A stretch of 52,630 nt of DNA from IMG/VR virus record IMGVR_UViG_3300031111_000529, positions 1 to 52,630 of that record. One strand, written 5' to 3'. The position numbers and the translations under genes are program-made. Under the pieces are notes generated by a model, which saw nothing but the letters and a program-made list of their open reading frames with translations, ran no database searches and was not told where the DNA came from. Of this stretch, positions 25,194-33,556 are shown piece after piece; within the stretch, counting starts at the first letter, position 1, and the number at the start of each line of letters is the position of its first letter. Source of the stretch: a virus.

Positions 25194-25262
25194 GTTACGC
25201 CCGTAACCATCGACAGTGTCGCAGCCTAGGACATGGGCGGAAGATTCTCGGCGGAATCCGCC
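25194..25262. promoter_or_regulatory. Palindromes in the divergent promoter region before the terminase operon
   Basis: GTTACG-CC-CGTAAC (25194-25207) is a perfect 14-bp operator-like palindrome. GGCGGA-A-TCCGCC (25250-25262) is a second one, close to the start of the packaging operon. The region 25091-25287 lies between divergent operons and contains no gene, so repressor or activator sites are expected here. Confidence 0.5.
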
Positions 25263-25287
25263 AAGTTCCTGCATGGAGGACGGCCGC

Positions 25288-25512
25288 TTGAGCGAAACGA
25301 CGCCCAGCCTGACGGCGCTGACGGTGGCCCAGGTGAGCCAGGTGCTATCCGCTGCCGGCGGCCGGCGGATCACCGAGGATATGCTCCGCGCCGACATTGA
25401 CGCCGGATCGCCCGTCAACGCCGACGGCACGCTGAACCTGGTCCACTACGCCGCCTGGCTCGTGCGGGAGGTGAGCCGCGGCGGAGGCAGAGGAGAAGCC
25501 GGTGGCGATTGA
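25288..25512 (+). CDS. Small protein preceding terminase (possible small terminase-like)
   Basis: A 74-residue protein. I favour TTG 25288, eight bases after GGAGG; ATG 25273 is in frame but has no site. The chain (LTVAQVSQVLSAAGGRRITE, then LNLVHYAAWLVREV) resembles the N-terminal part of the next protein (VDLFRYAAWLAWL), suggesting a shared short DNA-binding module. It overlaps the terminase gene by 11 bp. A role as small terminase subunit or accessory DNA-binding protein is inferred from position. Confidence 0.7.
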   Translation: MSETTPSLTALTVAQVSQVLSAAGGRRITEDMLRADIDAGSPVNADGTLNLVHYAAWLVREVSRGGGRGEAGGD

Positions 25513-27766
25513 CCCCCGCAAACTTCGCCCGTCGATGCTGACGCGGATGCTGAACTCCACGCCGTTGGGCGAGGTGGTCAGCGAACGGCAGCTGCGCCGC
25601 CATCGCAACCGGGCCGGCTACCGCATCGGCGACGAGAAGCACGTGGACCTATTCCGCTACGCCGCCTGGCTGGCGTGGCTGCGCCACAATCCCGATCCTG
25701 AAAAGCAGCCCGCCGACTACGAGGCGATGAAGGAGGCCGCCCGCGCCCGCAACGCCGAACTGTCGGCCATCGGCCGTGACATCGGGCCGATCCCCGAGGT
25801 GGTCGACCCGGAGCGGAAGGCGCGGGCAGAGACGGACTTCCGCTTCTTCTGCGAGGCGTACTTCCCGCAGACGTTCTGCCTGCCGTGGTCGGACGACCAC
25901 CTGAAGGTGATCGGTAGGATCGAGCAGGCGGTCCTGCATGGCGGGCTGTTCGCCATGGCGATGCCACGCGGCAGCGGCAAGACATCGCTGGCCGAGACGG
26001 CCTGCATCTGGGCGATGCTTACCGGTGCGCAGGAGTTCGTCTGTCTGATCGGCTCGGACGCCGGTCACGCCCGCAGCATGCTCGAGAGTATCAAGGTCGA
26101 GATGGAGACCAACGATCGGCTTCTGGAGGACTACCCCGAGGCGGTATTCCCCATCCACGCATTGGAGCGGATTCATAACCGGGCCAAGGGCCAGCTCTGT
26201 AACGGGCAACATACCCGGATCGTCTGGACGGCCGACGAGATCGTCCTGCCGACCATCCCGGGCTCGACGGCGTCGGGTGCGATCATCCGCGTGGCCGGCA
26301 TCGAGAGCCGCATTCGCGGCATGAAGTCCAAACGTGCCGATGGCAGGGCGGTTCGGCCCTCGCTGGTGGTGCTGGACGATCCGCAAACTGATGAATCTGC
26401 TCGAAGCGATCCGCAGACGCGCGCCAGGATGGAGACGCTCAACGGCGCGATCCTCAACCTGGCCGGGCCAGGCCAGAAGATCTCCGGCATCATGCCGTGC
26501 ACGGTGATTCGCCCGGGCGACATGGCCGACCATATCCTCGACCGCGATAAGCATCCCACCTGGCAAGGCGAACGCACCAAGCTGGTCTACTCCTTCCCGA
26601 CCAACGAGAAGCTCTGGGAGCGATACGCCCAGATTCGGGCCGACAGCTTCCGCAACGATGGCGACGGCCGCGAGGCCACCGAGTTCTATCGCGCCCGTCG
26701 CGAGGCAATGGACGCCGGGTCTGCCGTTGCTTGGCCCGAAAGGCACAACACCGATGAGCTATCCGCCATCCAGCATGCGATGAACCTGAAGCTCCAGGAT
26801 GAGCGGGCCTTCTGGGCGGAGTATCAGAATGAACCCCTGCCGGAAGATGAGGGCGATACCGACATGCTCACAGCTGATCAAGTTGCAGCGAAGGTCAATG
26901 GCCGGGCCAAGGGCGAGGTGCCCATGGGGGCGAGCCATCTGACGATGTTCATCGATGTGCAGGGCAAGGCCCTGTTCCACGCTGTGGTTGCCTGGGAGGA
27001 CAACTTCACGGGGTACGTCATCGATTATGGGACCTATCCCGACCAACGGCGCGCACACTTTGCGCTTAGGGACATCCAGAAGACGCTTGGCAGGGCCGCG
27101 CCCGGGTCTGGGCTGGAGGGCTCGATCTACGCTGGGCTGGAGAAGCTTACCGGCCAGTATCTGGCCCGAAGGTGGCGGCGCGATGACGGCGCCGAGTTGC
27201 GGATCGAACGGTGCCTGATCGACGCCAACTGGGGCCAGAGCACCGACGTGGTCTACCAGTTCTGCCGGCAGAGCGCCCATTCGGCTATCGTGATGCCCAG
27301 CCACGGCCGCTTCGTTGGGGCGTCGAGCGTGCCGTTTTCCGAGTACAAGCGTAAGCGCGGGGAGCGCGTCGGCCACCACTGGCGGATTCCCAACACCCAG
27401 GTCCGACGACAGGTCCGACACGTCCTGATCGACACCAATTACTGGAAGAGCTTTATCCACGCCCGTCTGGCCGTGGCGATGGGCGACCCCGGATGCCTGT
27501 CGCTGTTGGGCCGCGATGCAAACAGACACCAACTCCTGGCCGAGCACGTCGCCGCCGAGTATCGGGTCCGGACTGAGGCGAGGGGAAGGGTCGTCGATGA
27601 GTGGAAGCTACGGGCAGGCAGCCCGGACAACCACTGGCTGGACTGTCTGGTCGGCTGCGCGGTAGCGGCCTCCATCCAGGGCGCCGTGCTGTTTGGGACG
27701 GAGGCGTCTGGGCGCACGCCGCGCAAGCCCATGAAGCTTTCCGAACTCCAAAGGGGGCGACGGTAG
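25502..27766 (+). CDS. terL: Phage terminase large subunit
   Basis: A 754-residue DNA-packaging motor starting at GTG 25502. The ATPase has Walker A AMPRGSGKTS (about residues 153-161) and Walker B PSLVVLDDPQTDE (about 286-298). A long C-terminal half should contain the RNase H-like nuclease (MTMFIDVQGKALFHAVVAWE begins it). The N-terminal ~65 residues are an HTH-like extension (SERQLRRHRNRAGYRI) that may supply a small-subunit function. The length exceeds the usual 400-600 residues and fits the GpA-like class. It cuts concatemers and pumps DNA through the portal encoded about 600 bp downstream. Confidence 0.93.
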   Translation: MAIDPRKLRPSMLTRMLNSTPLGEVVSERQLRRHRNRAGYRIGDEKHVDLFRYAAWLAWLRHNPDPEKQPADYEAMKEAARARNAELSAIGRDIGPIPEVVDPERKARAETDFRFFCEAYFPQTFCLPWSDDHLKVIGRIEQAVLHGGLFAMAMPRGSGKTSLAETACIWAMLTGAQEFVCLIGSDAGHARSMLESIKVEMETNDRLLEDYPEAVFPIHALERIHNRAKGQLCNGQHTRIVWTADEIVLPTIPGSTASGAIIRVAGIESRIRGMKSKRADGRAVRPSLVVLDDPQTDESARSDPQTRARMETLNGAILNLAGPGQKISGIMPCTVIRPGDMADHILDRDKHPTWQGERTKLVYSFPTNEKLWERYAQIRADSFRNDGDGREATEFYRARREAMDAGSAVAWPERHNTDELSAIQHAMNLKLQDERAFWAEYQNEPLPEDEGDTDMLTADQVAAKVNGRAKGEVPMGASHLTMFIDVQGKALFHAVVAWEDNFTGYVIDYGTYPDQRRAHFALRDIQKTLGRAAPGSGLEGSIYAGLEKLTGQYLARRWRRDDGAELRIERCLIDANWGQSTDVVYQFCRQSAHSAIVMPSHGRFVGASSVPFSEYKRKRGERVGHHWRIPNTQVRRQVRHVLIDTNYWKSFIHARLAVAMGDPGCLSLLGRDANRHQLLAEHVAAEYRVRTEARGRVVDEWKLRAGSPDNHWLDCLVGCAVAASIQGAVLFGTEASGRTPRKPMKLSELQRGRR

Positions 27767-27949
27767 ATGGCCGACCGAACTGAAACACGCAAGCCCGCTG
27801 AGAAACGCGGCCTCGAATGCCCCCGCTGCGGGTGCGGGCATTTCCGGGTGCTCTATACTCGCCCCGCCTGGGGCGGGCGGCTACTGCGTCGGCGCGAGTG
27901 CCGTTACTGTGGCCGGCGGATGACGACCTACGAACAAACGGCGCCGTAA
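27767..27949 (+). CDS. Small zinc-ribbon protein
   Basis: A 60-residue protein whose ATG directly follows the terminase stop. Two CxxC knuckles are visible (CPRCGC and CRYCGRR, about 33 residues apart), forming a zinc ribbon like that at the N-terminus of NrdR. The rest is basic. It probably binds nucleic acid. Similar micro-proteins follow terminase genes in related phages, but no role is known to me. Confidence 0.8.
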   Translation: MADRTETRKPAEKRGLECPRCGCGHFRVLYTRPAWGGRLLRRRECRYCGRRMTTYEQTAP

Positions 27950-28069
27950 TGTGGAGACGTCTGACTTGAGACCATGTGCCGAAAGGGCTAAGCCCATTAG
28001 CCCATACGGCCAGTAACGTCAAGTTTAAGCCCCTCCAAGTTCTACATGCGTAACGATTTCCCACCTCTT

Positions 28070-28107
28070 CCGACGGTTTCCGCTTCGACGGGGTAAGTAA
28101 CTAATAG
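28070..28107 (+). promoter_or_regulatory. Bipartite conserved element, copy C
   Basis: TCCGACG (from 28069), N14, GGGGTAAGTAACTAATAG (28090-28107). It lies in a 192-bp gap that otherwise contains no gene, 34 bp before the first head gene, in the direction of the structural operon. Confidence 0.72.
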
Positions 28108-28141
28108 GCGGCCATGGTGCGGCTGCCATACGGGAGACCCG

Positions 28142-28339
28142 ATGGCTGAGGACCTCGACAGCACGATTCGCGATAACGCCGCCGGGCCCAAGCGTGCCGC
28201 AGGCGACGCAGGCAGTGTCGAGCAACACGGCCTGGCCGACCAGATCGCCGCCGACAAATACCTGGAGAGCAGGAAGGCCAGCCGCACGAAGGGGCTTGGT
28301 GTCAAGCTGGCCAAGATCTCGCCCGGAGGGACCGTCTGA
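28142..28339 (+). CDS. Small head-region protein between terminase and portal
   Basis: A 65-residue helical protein (MAEDLDSTIRDNAAGPKRAA, then QHGLADQIAADKYL). The position between terminase and portal is that of gpW-like or head-completion proteins, and proteins of this length and pattern occur there in other planctomycete prophages as far as I recall. No motif is decisive. It is the first gene after copy C of the bipartite element. A hairpin overlaps the end of its message. Confidence 0.75.
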   Translation: MAEDLDSTIRDNAAGPKRAAGDAGSVEQHGLADQIAADKYLESRKASRTKGLGVKLAKISPGGTV

Positions 28340-28365
28340 CCCGCCTTCGCCAAGGCTTCGGCGGG
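28340..28365. repeat. REP-like GC hairpin
   Basis: CCCGCC (28340-28345) pairs with GGCGGG (28360-28365) around TTCGCCAAGGCTTC. It directly follows the stop of the 65-residue gene. The core CGCCTTCGCCAAGGCTTCGGCG is familiar as a dispersed palindrome of planctomycete and related genomes, so it may be a REP/MITE-type unit. Confidence 0.5.
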
Positions 28366-28382
28366 CAGGTGTGGCAACATAC

Positions 28383-29831
28383 ATGCTGAACTTCCTCAAA
28401 CAACTAGGTCGCAGCCGCAAGGCCAGGCGACAGCCGCGAATGGTCCGGGCGCGATACGACGCCGCCCAGACCACGGCCGAGAACGCCCGGCATTGGGCGA
28501 TGGCAGATTCGCTGTCGGCTGACAGCGCCGCCTCAGCGGACGTTCGCCGCAAGCTGCGGCAGCGCGCCCGCTACGAGGTGGCGAACAACTCCTACGCCAA
28601 GGGGATCGTGCTGACGCTGGCCAACGACTGCATCGGCACCGGTCCGAGGCTGCAGCTTCTGTCAGGCGACGACGAGACCAACCGGCGCGTCGAGGCCGCC
28701 TTCGCCCACTGGGCGAAGGCCGTCGACCTTGCCGGCAAGCTCCGCACCATGCGGATGGCCAAGGCGGCCGACGGCGAGACGTTCGCCGTGCTGACGGCCA
28801 ACCCGATGGTCGACTCACCGGTGATGCTGGATTTGCAGCTGGTCGAGGCCGATCGCGTGGCTTCACCCCTCGGTGTGCGGAGCAGTCTCCTGAGCGATGG
28901 CGGCATCGACGGCATCATTCTGGATGCCTACGGCAACCCGCAGACCTACACGATCCTGCGGCAGCACCCGGGTGGGCTGAGCGCCTGGCGGAACGACGCC
29001 GACTTGGTGGACGCGGGCGCCGTGGTCCACTGGTTCCGCGCCGACCGGCCTGGCCAGCATCGAGGCATCCCGGAGATCACGCCCGCGCTGCCGCTATTCG
29101 CCCAACTGCGGCGCTACACCTTGGCGGTGCTGGGTGCGGCCGAGACTGCCGCCGACTTCGCGGCGGTACTATTCACCGACGCACCGGCCAGCGGCGAGGC
29201 TGCGGCCGTAGAGCCGATGGATATCGTCGAGCTCGAGAGGCGCATGGCCACCGTCCTGCCCGACGGCTGGAAGCTAGGGCAGATCAAGGCCGAACAGCCC
29301 GGCACGACCTACGGCGAGTTCAAGCGGGAGATCCTCAACGAGATCGCCCGCTGCCTGAACCTGCCCTACAACATCGCCGCCTGCAATTCCTCAGGCTACA
29401 ACTACGCCTCGGGGAGGCTCGACCACCAGACTTACTACAAATCGATCCGTGTCGAACAGGCACATCTGGCCGAGGGGGTACTTGACCGCATCCTTGCCGC
29501 ATGGATCGGCGAAGCACAGCTACTGACGGAGTTCGCCTACCTTCGCACGGCCGATGCTGCCCCGCACCAGTGGTTCTTCGACGGCACAGAGCACGTCGAC
29601 CCGGCCAAGGAGGCCAACGCCCAGGCCACCCGCCTGGCCAGCAATGCGACGACGCTTGCGGCTGAGTACGCCCGCCAGGGCAAGGATTGGGAGACCGAGC
29701 TGCGCCAACGCGCAAAAGAGAAGGCATTGATTAAAGAATTGGGGCTCGCGGCTCCAGATGCGGCGCCGCGACCTGCGGACCAGGACGAAGAGGAGGCCGA
29801 CACGGATGTCGAACAGCAGCAAGCAGCTTGA
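28383..29831 (+). CDS. Portal protein (lambda GpB family)
   Basis: A 482-residue protein beginning MLNFLKQLGRSRKARR. Typical lambda-type portal segments are seen: ARYDAAQTTAENARHW near the N-terminus, RARYEVANNSYAKGIVLTLA, GTGPRLQL, VHWFRADRPGQHRGIPEITP and LNLPYNIAACNSSGYNYASG. The portal forms the dodecameric ring at the capsid vertex through which DNA passes. The 3' end overlaps the protease-capsid gene by 26 bp. The C-terminal ~30 residues are Asp/Glu-rich. The upstream ribosome site is weak, so translation may be coupled. Confidence 0.93.
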   Translation: MLNFLKQLGRSRKARRQPRMVRARYDAAQTTAENARHWAMADSLSADSAASADVRRKLRQRARYEVANNSYAKGIVLTLANDCIGTGPRLQLLSGDDETNRRVEAAFAHWAKAVDLAGKLRTMRMAKAADGETFAVLTANPMVDSPVMLDLQLVEADRVASPLGVRSSLLSDGGIDGIILDAYGNPQTYTILRQHPGGLSAWRNDADLVDAGAVVHWFRADRPGQHRGIPEITPALPLFAQLRRYTLAVLGAAETAADFAAVLFTDAPASGEAAAVEPMDIVELERRMATVLPDGWKLGQIKAEQPGTTYGEFKREILNEIARCLNLPYNIAACNSSGYNYASGRLDHQTYYKSIRVEQAHLAEGVLDRILAAWIGEAQLLTEFAYLRTADAAPHQWFFDGTEHVDPAKEANAQATRLASNATTLAAEYARQGKDWETELRQRAKEKALIKELGLAAPDAAPRPADQDEEEADTDVEQQQAA

Positions 29832-31896
29832 CTATCTCACCTTCCGCTGCCCGCTGACCGTCGAGGCAGCTGACGGCGCGGACAAGAAAATGCCTCACTT
29901 CCGCATGGTTGCCTACACCGGCGGGCTGATGCGGATCGCGGGCTTCCCACACCCAGTCGTGGTCGATCTGGAGGGCCTGGCCGTCGAGCGTCAGGACATC
30001 CCGGTTCGCCTGGACCACAGCCCGCGCCAGGGGGTGGGCCACACCCAGCGGGTGGTGATCGAGAACGGCCAGGTCATCGCTGAGGGACTCATCAGCCGCG
30101 ATACATCCTGGGCTCGCGACGTAGCGAAGTCCGGCGTGAACGGCTTCCCGTGGCAGGCCAGCATCGGCGCTGCCGTCGTGGACGCCGAGTTTATCCCTAA
30201 CGGCCAGCAAGTAACAGTCAACGGAAGGACCTTTGGCGGGCCGCTTCATGTGGTCCGCAAGGCCATCCTCAAGGAAATCTCGTTCGTCGACAGCGGCGCG
30301 GACATCAATACCAGCGCCAAGGTCGCCGCCCGCCGTCGTCAAGACTATGGCGGACAAGCAAACAGTAAGGAGCCCCATTCCATGGACGGTAACGACAGCA
30401 AGACCACGCAGGACCAGACCGCACAGGACGCGCCGCAGAAGGGCACCCAGGTGCCCGACACCGACGCGCCCAAGGATACCACCCAAGCGCCCGAGCCTGA
30501 CGCGCCCCCGGCACAGGATGCCAAGCCGCAGGCCAAGCCAACGCCCGCACCCGAGACCGTTAATGCGTCCGCTAGCGGCAACGCAGATCCAGTGACGCAG
30601 ATGCGCCAGCGGATGGCGGCCGAGACGCGCCGCGTCGAGGCGATCCGCAAGCTCTGCGCCGGCAAGTACCCGGACATCGAGGCCCAAGCCATCGAGGAGG
30701 GCTGGGACGAGACGCGCACGGAGCTGCATATCCTGCGCGCCAGTCGACCTAAGGTCGCGGCCGCAAGCGCCCCCCAGCGTCCCGCCACACCGCAGGTCTT
30801 CGAGGCCATCGCGCTGATGGCCAGTGGGTTGCCCAACTCGCGGATCGAGGCCGCCTACGCCGAGCCGGTGCTCGAGGCCGCCGACAAGCTGCGTGGCGTA
30901 GGCATCCAGGAGTTCTGCGAGCTGGCCTCGGGGATGCAACTGCCGCGTTTCAGACGTGACGCCGCCGGATGGCTCCAAGCCGCCTTCAGCACCACGTCGC
31001 TGCCGGGCATCCTGAGCAACATCGCCAACAAAATGCTCCTAGAGGGGTACAACTACGTCGAGGACGCATGGCGGCAGACCGCCAAGATCGCCAGCGTCAA
31101 CGATTTCAAGGAACACAGTCGCTATCGCATGACCGGCTCGTTCAAGTTCGAGCAAGTCGGCCCTGACGGTGAGCTCAAGCACGGCAAGCTGGACGAGCAG
31201 AAGTTCGGCCAGAAGGCCGACACCCACGGGATCATGTTCGCCCTGACGCGCCAGATGATCATCAACGATGACATGGGCGCGTTTACCGACATCCCGCGCC
31301 AGATCGGCATGGGCGCCGCCGAGTCCATCGCCGACGCCGTTTGGGGCCTGTGGCTGGCCAATCCCGTGCAGGCCGACGGCAAGGCGTTCTTCCACGCCGA
31401 CCACAAGAACTACTCCGAGGGGGCCGACACCGCGCTTACGGTCGACGGTCTGACCGACGCCGAGGTGCTCTTCGGCCAGCAGATCAAGCCCGATGGCCGG
31501 CCGCTGGGCATCCCGGCCAGCATCCTTCTGGTGCCCACGGCGCTGAAGGTCCCGGCCGAGATGCTGATGAAGAGCCTGCAGCTCAACGAGACCACCACGG
31601 CCAACAAGGCCAAGCCCTCGGCTAACCCGCACGTCGGTAAGTTCGACGTGGTCAGCTCGGTCTACCTGGCCAACGCCAGCTTCACGGGCTCGTCTAGCAA
31701 GGCGTGGTATCTGCTGGCCGATCCGAACCGTCTGCCGGCCATCGAGATCGCGTTCCTCAATGGCGTGGACAGGCCGACCGTGGAGAAGACCGACGCCGAC
31801 TTCAACACGCTGGGAATCCAGTTCCGAGGCTACATCGACTTCGGCGTCCGTGAACAGGACCATCGCGGCGCGCTGAAGATGAAGGGCGAAGCGTAA
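29806..31896 (+). CDS. Prohead protease fused to Mu gpT-like major capsid protein
   Basis: A 696-residue fusion. Residues about 1-190 form a prohead-protease domain (RLDHSPRQGVGHT with candidate catalytic His, FPWQASIGA, LKEISFVDSGAD). A disordered Pro/Asp/Thr/Gln-rich segment of about 80 residues (DTDAPKDTTQAPEPDAPPAQ) probably serves as scaffold or delta region. The C-terminal ~450 residues match the Mu gpT-like major head subunit (RYRMTGSFKFEQVG, FALTRQMIINDDMGAFTDIP, GKAFFHADHKNY). One chain therefore supplies protease, scaffold and shell, and cleavage would release mature capsid. The ATG at 29806 lies within the portal 3' end. Confidence 0.92.
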   Translation: MSNSSKQLDYLTFRCPLTVEAADGADKKMPHFRMVAYTGGLMRIAGFPHPVVVDLEGLAVERQDIPVRLDHSPRQGVGHTQRVVIENGQVIAEGLISRDTSWARDVAKSGVNGFPWQASIGAAVVDAEFIPNGQQVTVNGRTFGGPLHVVRKAILKEISFVDSGADINTSAKVAARRRQDYGGQANSKEPHSMDGNDSKTTQDQTAQDAPQKGTQVPDTDAPKDTTQAPEPDAPPAQDAKPQAKPTPAPETVNASASGNADPVTQMRQRMAAETRRVEAIRKLCAGKYPDIEAQAIEEGWDETRTELHILRASRPKVAAASAPQRPATPQVFEAIALMASGLPNSRIEAAYAEPVLEAADKLRGVGIQEFCELASGMQLPRFRRDAAGWLQAAFSTTSLPGILSNIANKMLLEGYNYVEDAWRQTAKIASVNDFKEHSRYRMTGSFKFEQVGPDGELKHGKLDEQKFGQKADTHGIMFALTRQMIINDDMGAFTDIPRQIGMGAAESIADAVWGLWLANPVQADGKAFFHADHKNYSEGADTALTVDGLTDAEVLFGQQIKPDGRPLGIPASILLVPTALKVPAEMLMKSLQLNETTTANKAKPSANPHVGKFDVVSSVYLANASFTGSSSKAWYLLADPNRLPAIEIAFLNGVDRPTVEKTDADFNTLGIQFRGYIDFGVREQDHRGALKMKGEA

Positions 31897-32149
31897 GCAA
31901 TGATTGAGAGCGGACACAGAATGAGCCGCCTGGTGGCGGGCCCAGACGGCTCTCATACCTTGCCTTGCCGCACGCCCACATCATCCGAGGCCCATTTCGG
32001 CCCCCGCCGGCTGCGGGTGGGCTGTGGTTATCCCCGCGGTGGGGTGTTTCCCGGAAGGGTCAATATGGCCTTCAACGGCCACCTCCTTCCGGCCGCATCT
32101 GCGCAGCGTAACTTCATGATAACGCAGACAGAGCAGAGAGGACATGAAA

Positions 32150-32485
32150 ATGGCAATCTTCGTACATAACGGCAATAGCATCGACTACACGCCGGGTACA
32201 GATGTATCCGCTGGCGATGTGGTCGTGCAAGGTGAGCTGGTCGGCATCTCCAAGCTGGACATCGCCGCCAACGCGCTCGGCGCGCTGGCGGTCGTAGGCG
32301 TGTTCGACTTCCCTAAGACCGCGGGCGTCGGTGAGGCAATCACCATCGGTTCCAAGGTGTATTGGGACGTAGCCGACAGCGTCGCCAAGACGGATGACGA
32401 GTCCGGTGCCAACAAGCTGATCGGCAAGATCATTGTGGCTGCCGGCGACGACGATGCCACGGTCCGCGTGCGGCTGAACCAGTAG
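32150..32485 (+). CDS. DUF2190-type capsid cement/decoration protein
   Basis: A 111-residue beta-rich protein. GAGG eight bases upstream favours ATG 32150 over the one two codons earlier. The sequence (IDYTPGTDVSAGDVVVQGEL, VGVFDFPKTAGVGEAITIGS, KVYWD) is typical of DUF2190, a capsid-stabilising decoration protein. It follows the capsid gene after 253 bp of untranslated sequence in which no gene is convincing, only GC-rich dyads. Confidence 0.88.
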   Translation: MAIFVHNGNSIDYTPGTDVSAGDVVVQGELVGISKLDIAANALGALAVVGVFDFPKTAGVGEAITIGSKVYWDVADSVAKTDDESGANKLIGKIIVAAGDDDATVRVRLNQ

Positions 32486-32498
32486 GCACGGAGGCCCT

Positions 32499-32861
32499 GT
32501 GGTGGGTGACCTGCTCAGGCAAGGAAGCCAGTGGCTGGGGGGCATGCTCAAACAGCACGCCTCCAGCCCGGTCACCTACCGGCGCCGCGAGGCCGAGCTG
32601 GAAGTCAACGCCACGTTCGGCCGGACGGAGTACGAGGTCGAGGACGATTACGGCCTGCGTGTCGGAGCCGAGGTGACGGACTTCCTGATTCTCGGCCAAG
32701 ACCTGTCGCCGACGTTCGGCGAGCCGGAGCCGGGAGACCAGATCGTGACAGACGGCGCGGTCCACGAGGTGATGAGCTTGGCCGGGCAAGGACATTGGCG
32801 ATGGAGCGGTCCGCACAGGACCACCATGCGGATTCACGCGAAGGAAACCGGAAGCGAATGA
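32499..32861 (+). CDS. Hypothetical head-tail connector region protein
   Basis: A 120-residue protein starting at GTG after GGAGG. The sequence is beta-rich (ELEVNATFGRTEYEVEDDYG, VTDFLILGQDLSPTFGEPEP). Its place after the capsid genes suggests a head-closure or adaptor protein. No diagnostic motif was recognised. It overlaps the next start as ATGA. Confidence 0.72.
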   Translation: MVGDLLRQGSQWLGGMLKQHASSPVTYRRREAELEVNATFGRTEYEVEDDYGLRVGAEVTDFLILGQDLSPTFGEPEPGDQIVTDGAVHEVMSLAGQGHWRWSGPHRTTMRIHAKETGSE

Positions 32862-33094
32862 GCGGATGCAGTGAGCAATTCGAGCAGTTCTGCAAGCCCG
32901 AGTTCACGTCCATCCACGCCAAGCTCGACCGGATGGACGAGGCGATTCGCGGCAACGGCAAGCCGGGCATTCAGCTTCGCCTGGACCGGCTGGAGTCGGC
33001 CGAGATGACTCGGTCGCGGCTGCTTTGGATCATCGCCGGCTCGACTGTGACGCTGGCCGTCGGTGCTATCTGGACACTGGTGTTCGGAGCGTAG
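32858..33094 (+). CDS. Small coiled-coil membrane protein (XhlA-like)
   Basis: A 78-residue protein with a helical N-terminus (HAKLDRMDEAIRGNGKPGIQ, RLDRLESAEMTRSRL) and one C-terminal membrane helix (LWIIAGSTVTLAVGAIWTLV). This shape resembles XhlA/hemolysin-like phage proteins that associate with holins. Its start overlaps the previous stop. A lysis or tail-anchoring role is inferred only from the shape. Confidence 0.72.
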   Translation: MSGCSEQFEQFCKPEFTSIHAKLDRMDEAIRGNGKPGIQLRLDRLESAEMTRSRLLWIIAGSTVTLAVGAIWTLVFGA

Positions 33095-33109
33095 GAGCAA
33101 TACGAAAAA

Positions 33110-33544
33110 GTGTCCACCATCATCGACATAGCTGATGCGGTCGCAGCGGAACTGGCAAGCGGCGAGTTCAGCGAGAGCTTCACGCCGGAGCGGCGTGTGC
33201 TGCCTGACTATGAACTTGCCGACCTGAAGGACCTGCATGTGACTGTCGTTCCGCGAGGCGTGGAGATAAGCGGCGCTTCGCGTGCGCTCTGTCAGCATGA
33301 CTTCCAGATCGACGTGGGCGTGCAGAAGAAGCTTTCGGCAGGCGCCGACATCGACACCGAGGTAGCCGAGTTGATCGGCCTGGTCGAGGAGATCGCCGAG
33401 TTCCTTCAGCGTCGCAGGCTGGCGGATGTTCCCGAGGCGGCCTGGGTCAAGACGGCTAACGACCCAGTCTACGCACCCGAACACCTGGCCGAGAAGCGGC
33501 TGTTCACTTCCGTTGTGACAGTGACCTACAGACTCCTGAAGTAA
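33110..33544 (+). CDS. Tail-terminator-like / minor head-tail protein
   Basis: A 144-residue protein starting at GTG 33110 with GGAG upstream. The sequence IIDIADAVAAELASGEFSES, LKDLHVTVVPRGVEI and HDFQIDVGVQKKL resembles the small alpha-beta proteins that cap the tail tube or join it to the head. Position, after head genes and before the tail tube, agrees. Identification is by context and pattern. Confidence 0.72.
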   Translation: MSTIIDIADAVAAELASGEFSESFTPERRVLPDYELADLKDLHVTVVPRGVEISGASRALCQHDFQIDVGVQKKLSAGADIDTEVAELIGLVEEIAEFLQRRRLADVPEAAWVKTANDPVYAPEHLAEKRLFTSVVTVTYRLLK

Positions 33545-33556
33545 GGACTCAACAAC

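Noticed and set aside
22634-25291. 885-residue open frame on the plus strand
   Set aside because: It runs antisense to the membrane protein gene and the five small genes, each with its own ribosome site and sensible sequence. Long antisense frames are common in GC-rich DNA. Its product is low-complexity and matches nothing.
31897-32149. Possible small gene between capsid and cement genes
   Set aside because: Frames here lack ribosome sites and overlap GC-rich dyads. I treat it as a leader or terminator region.
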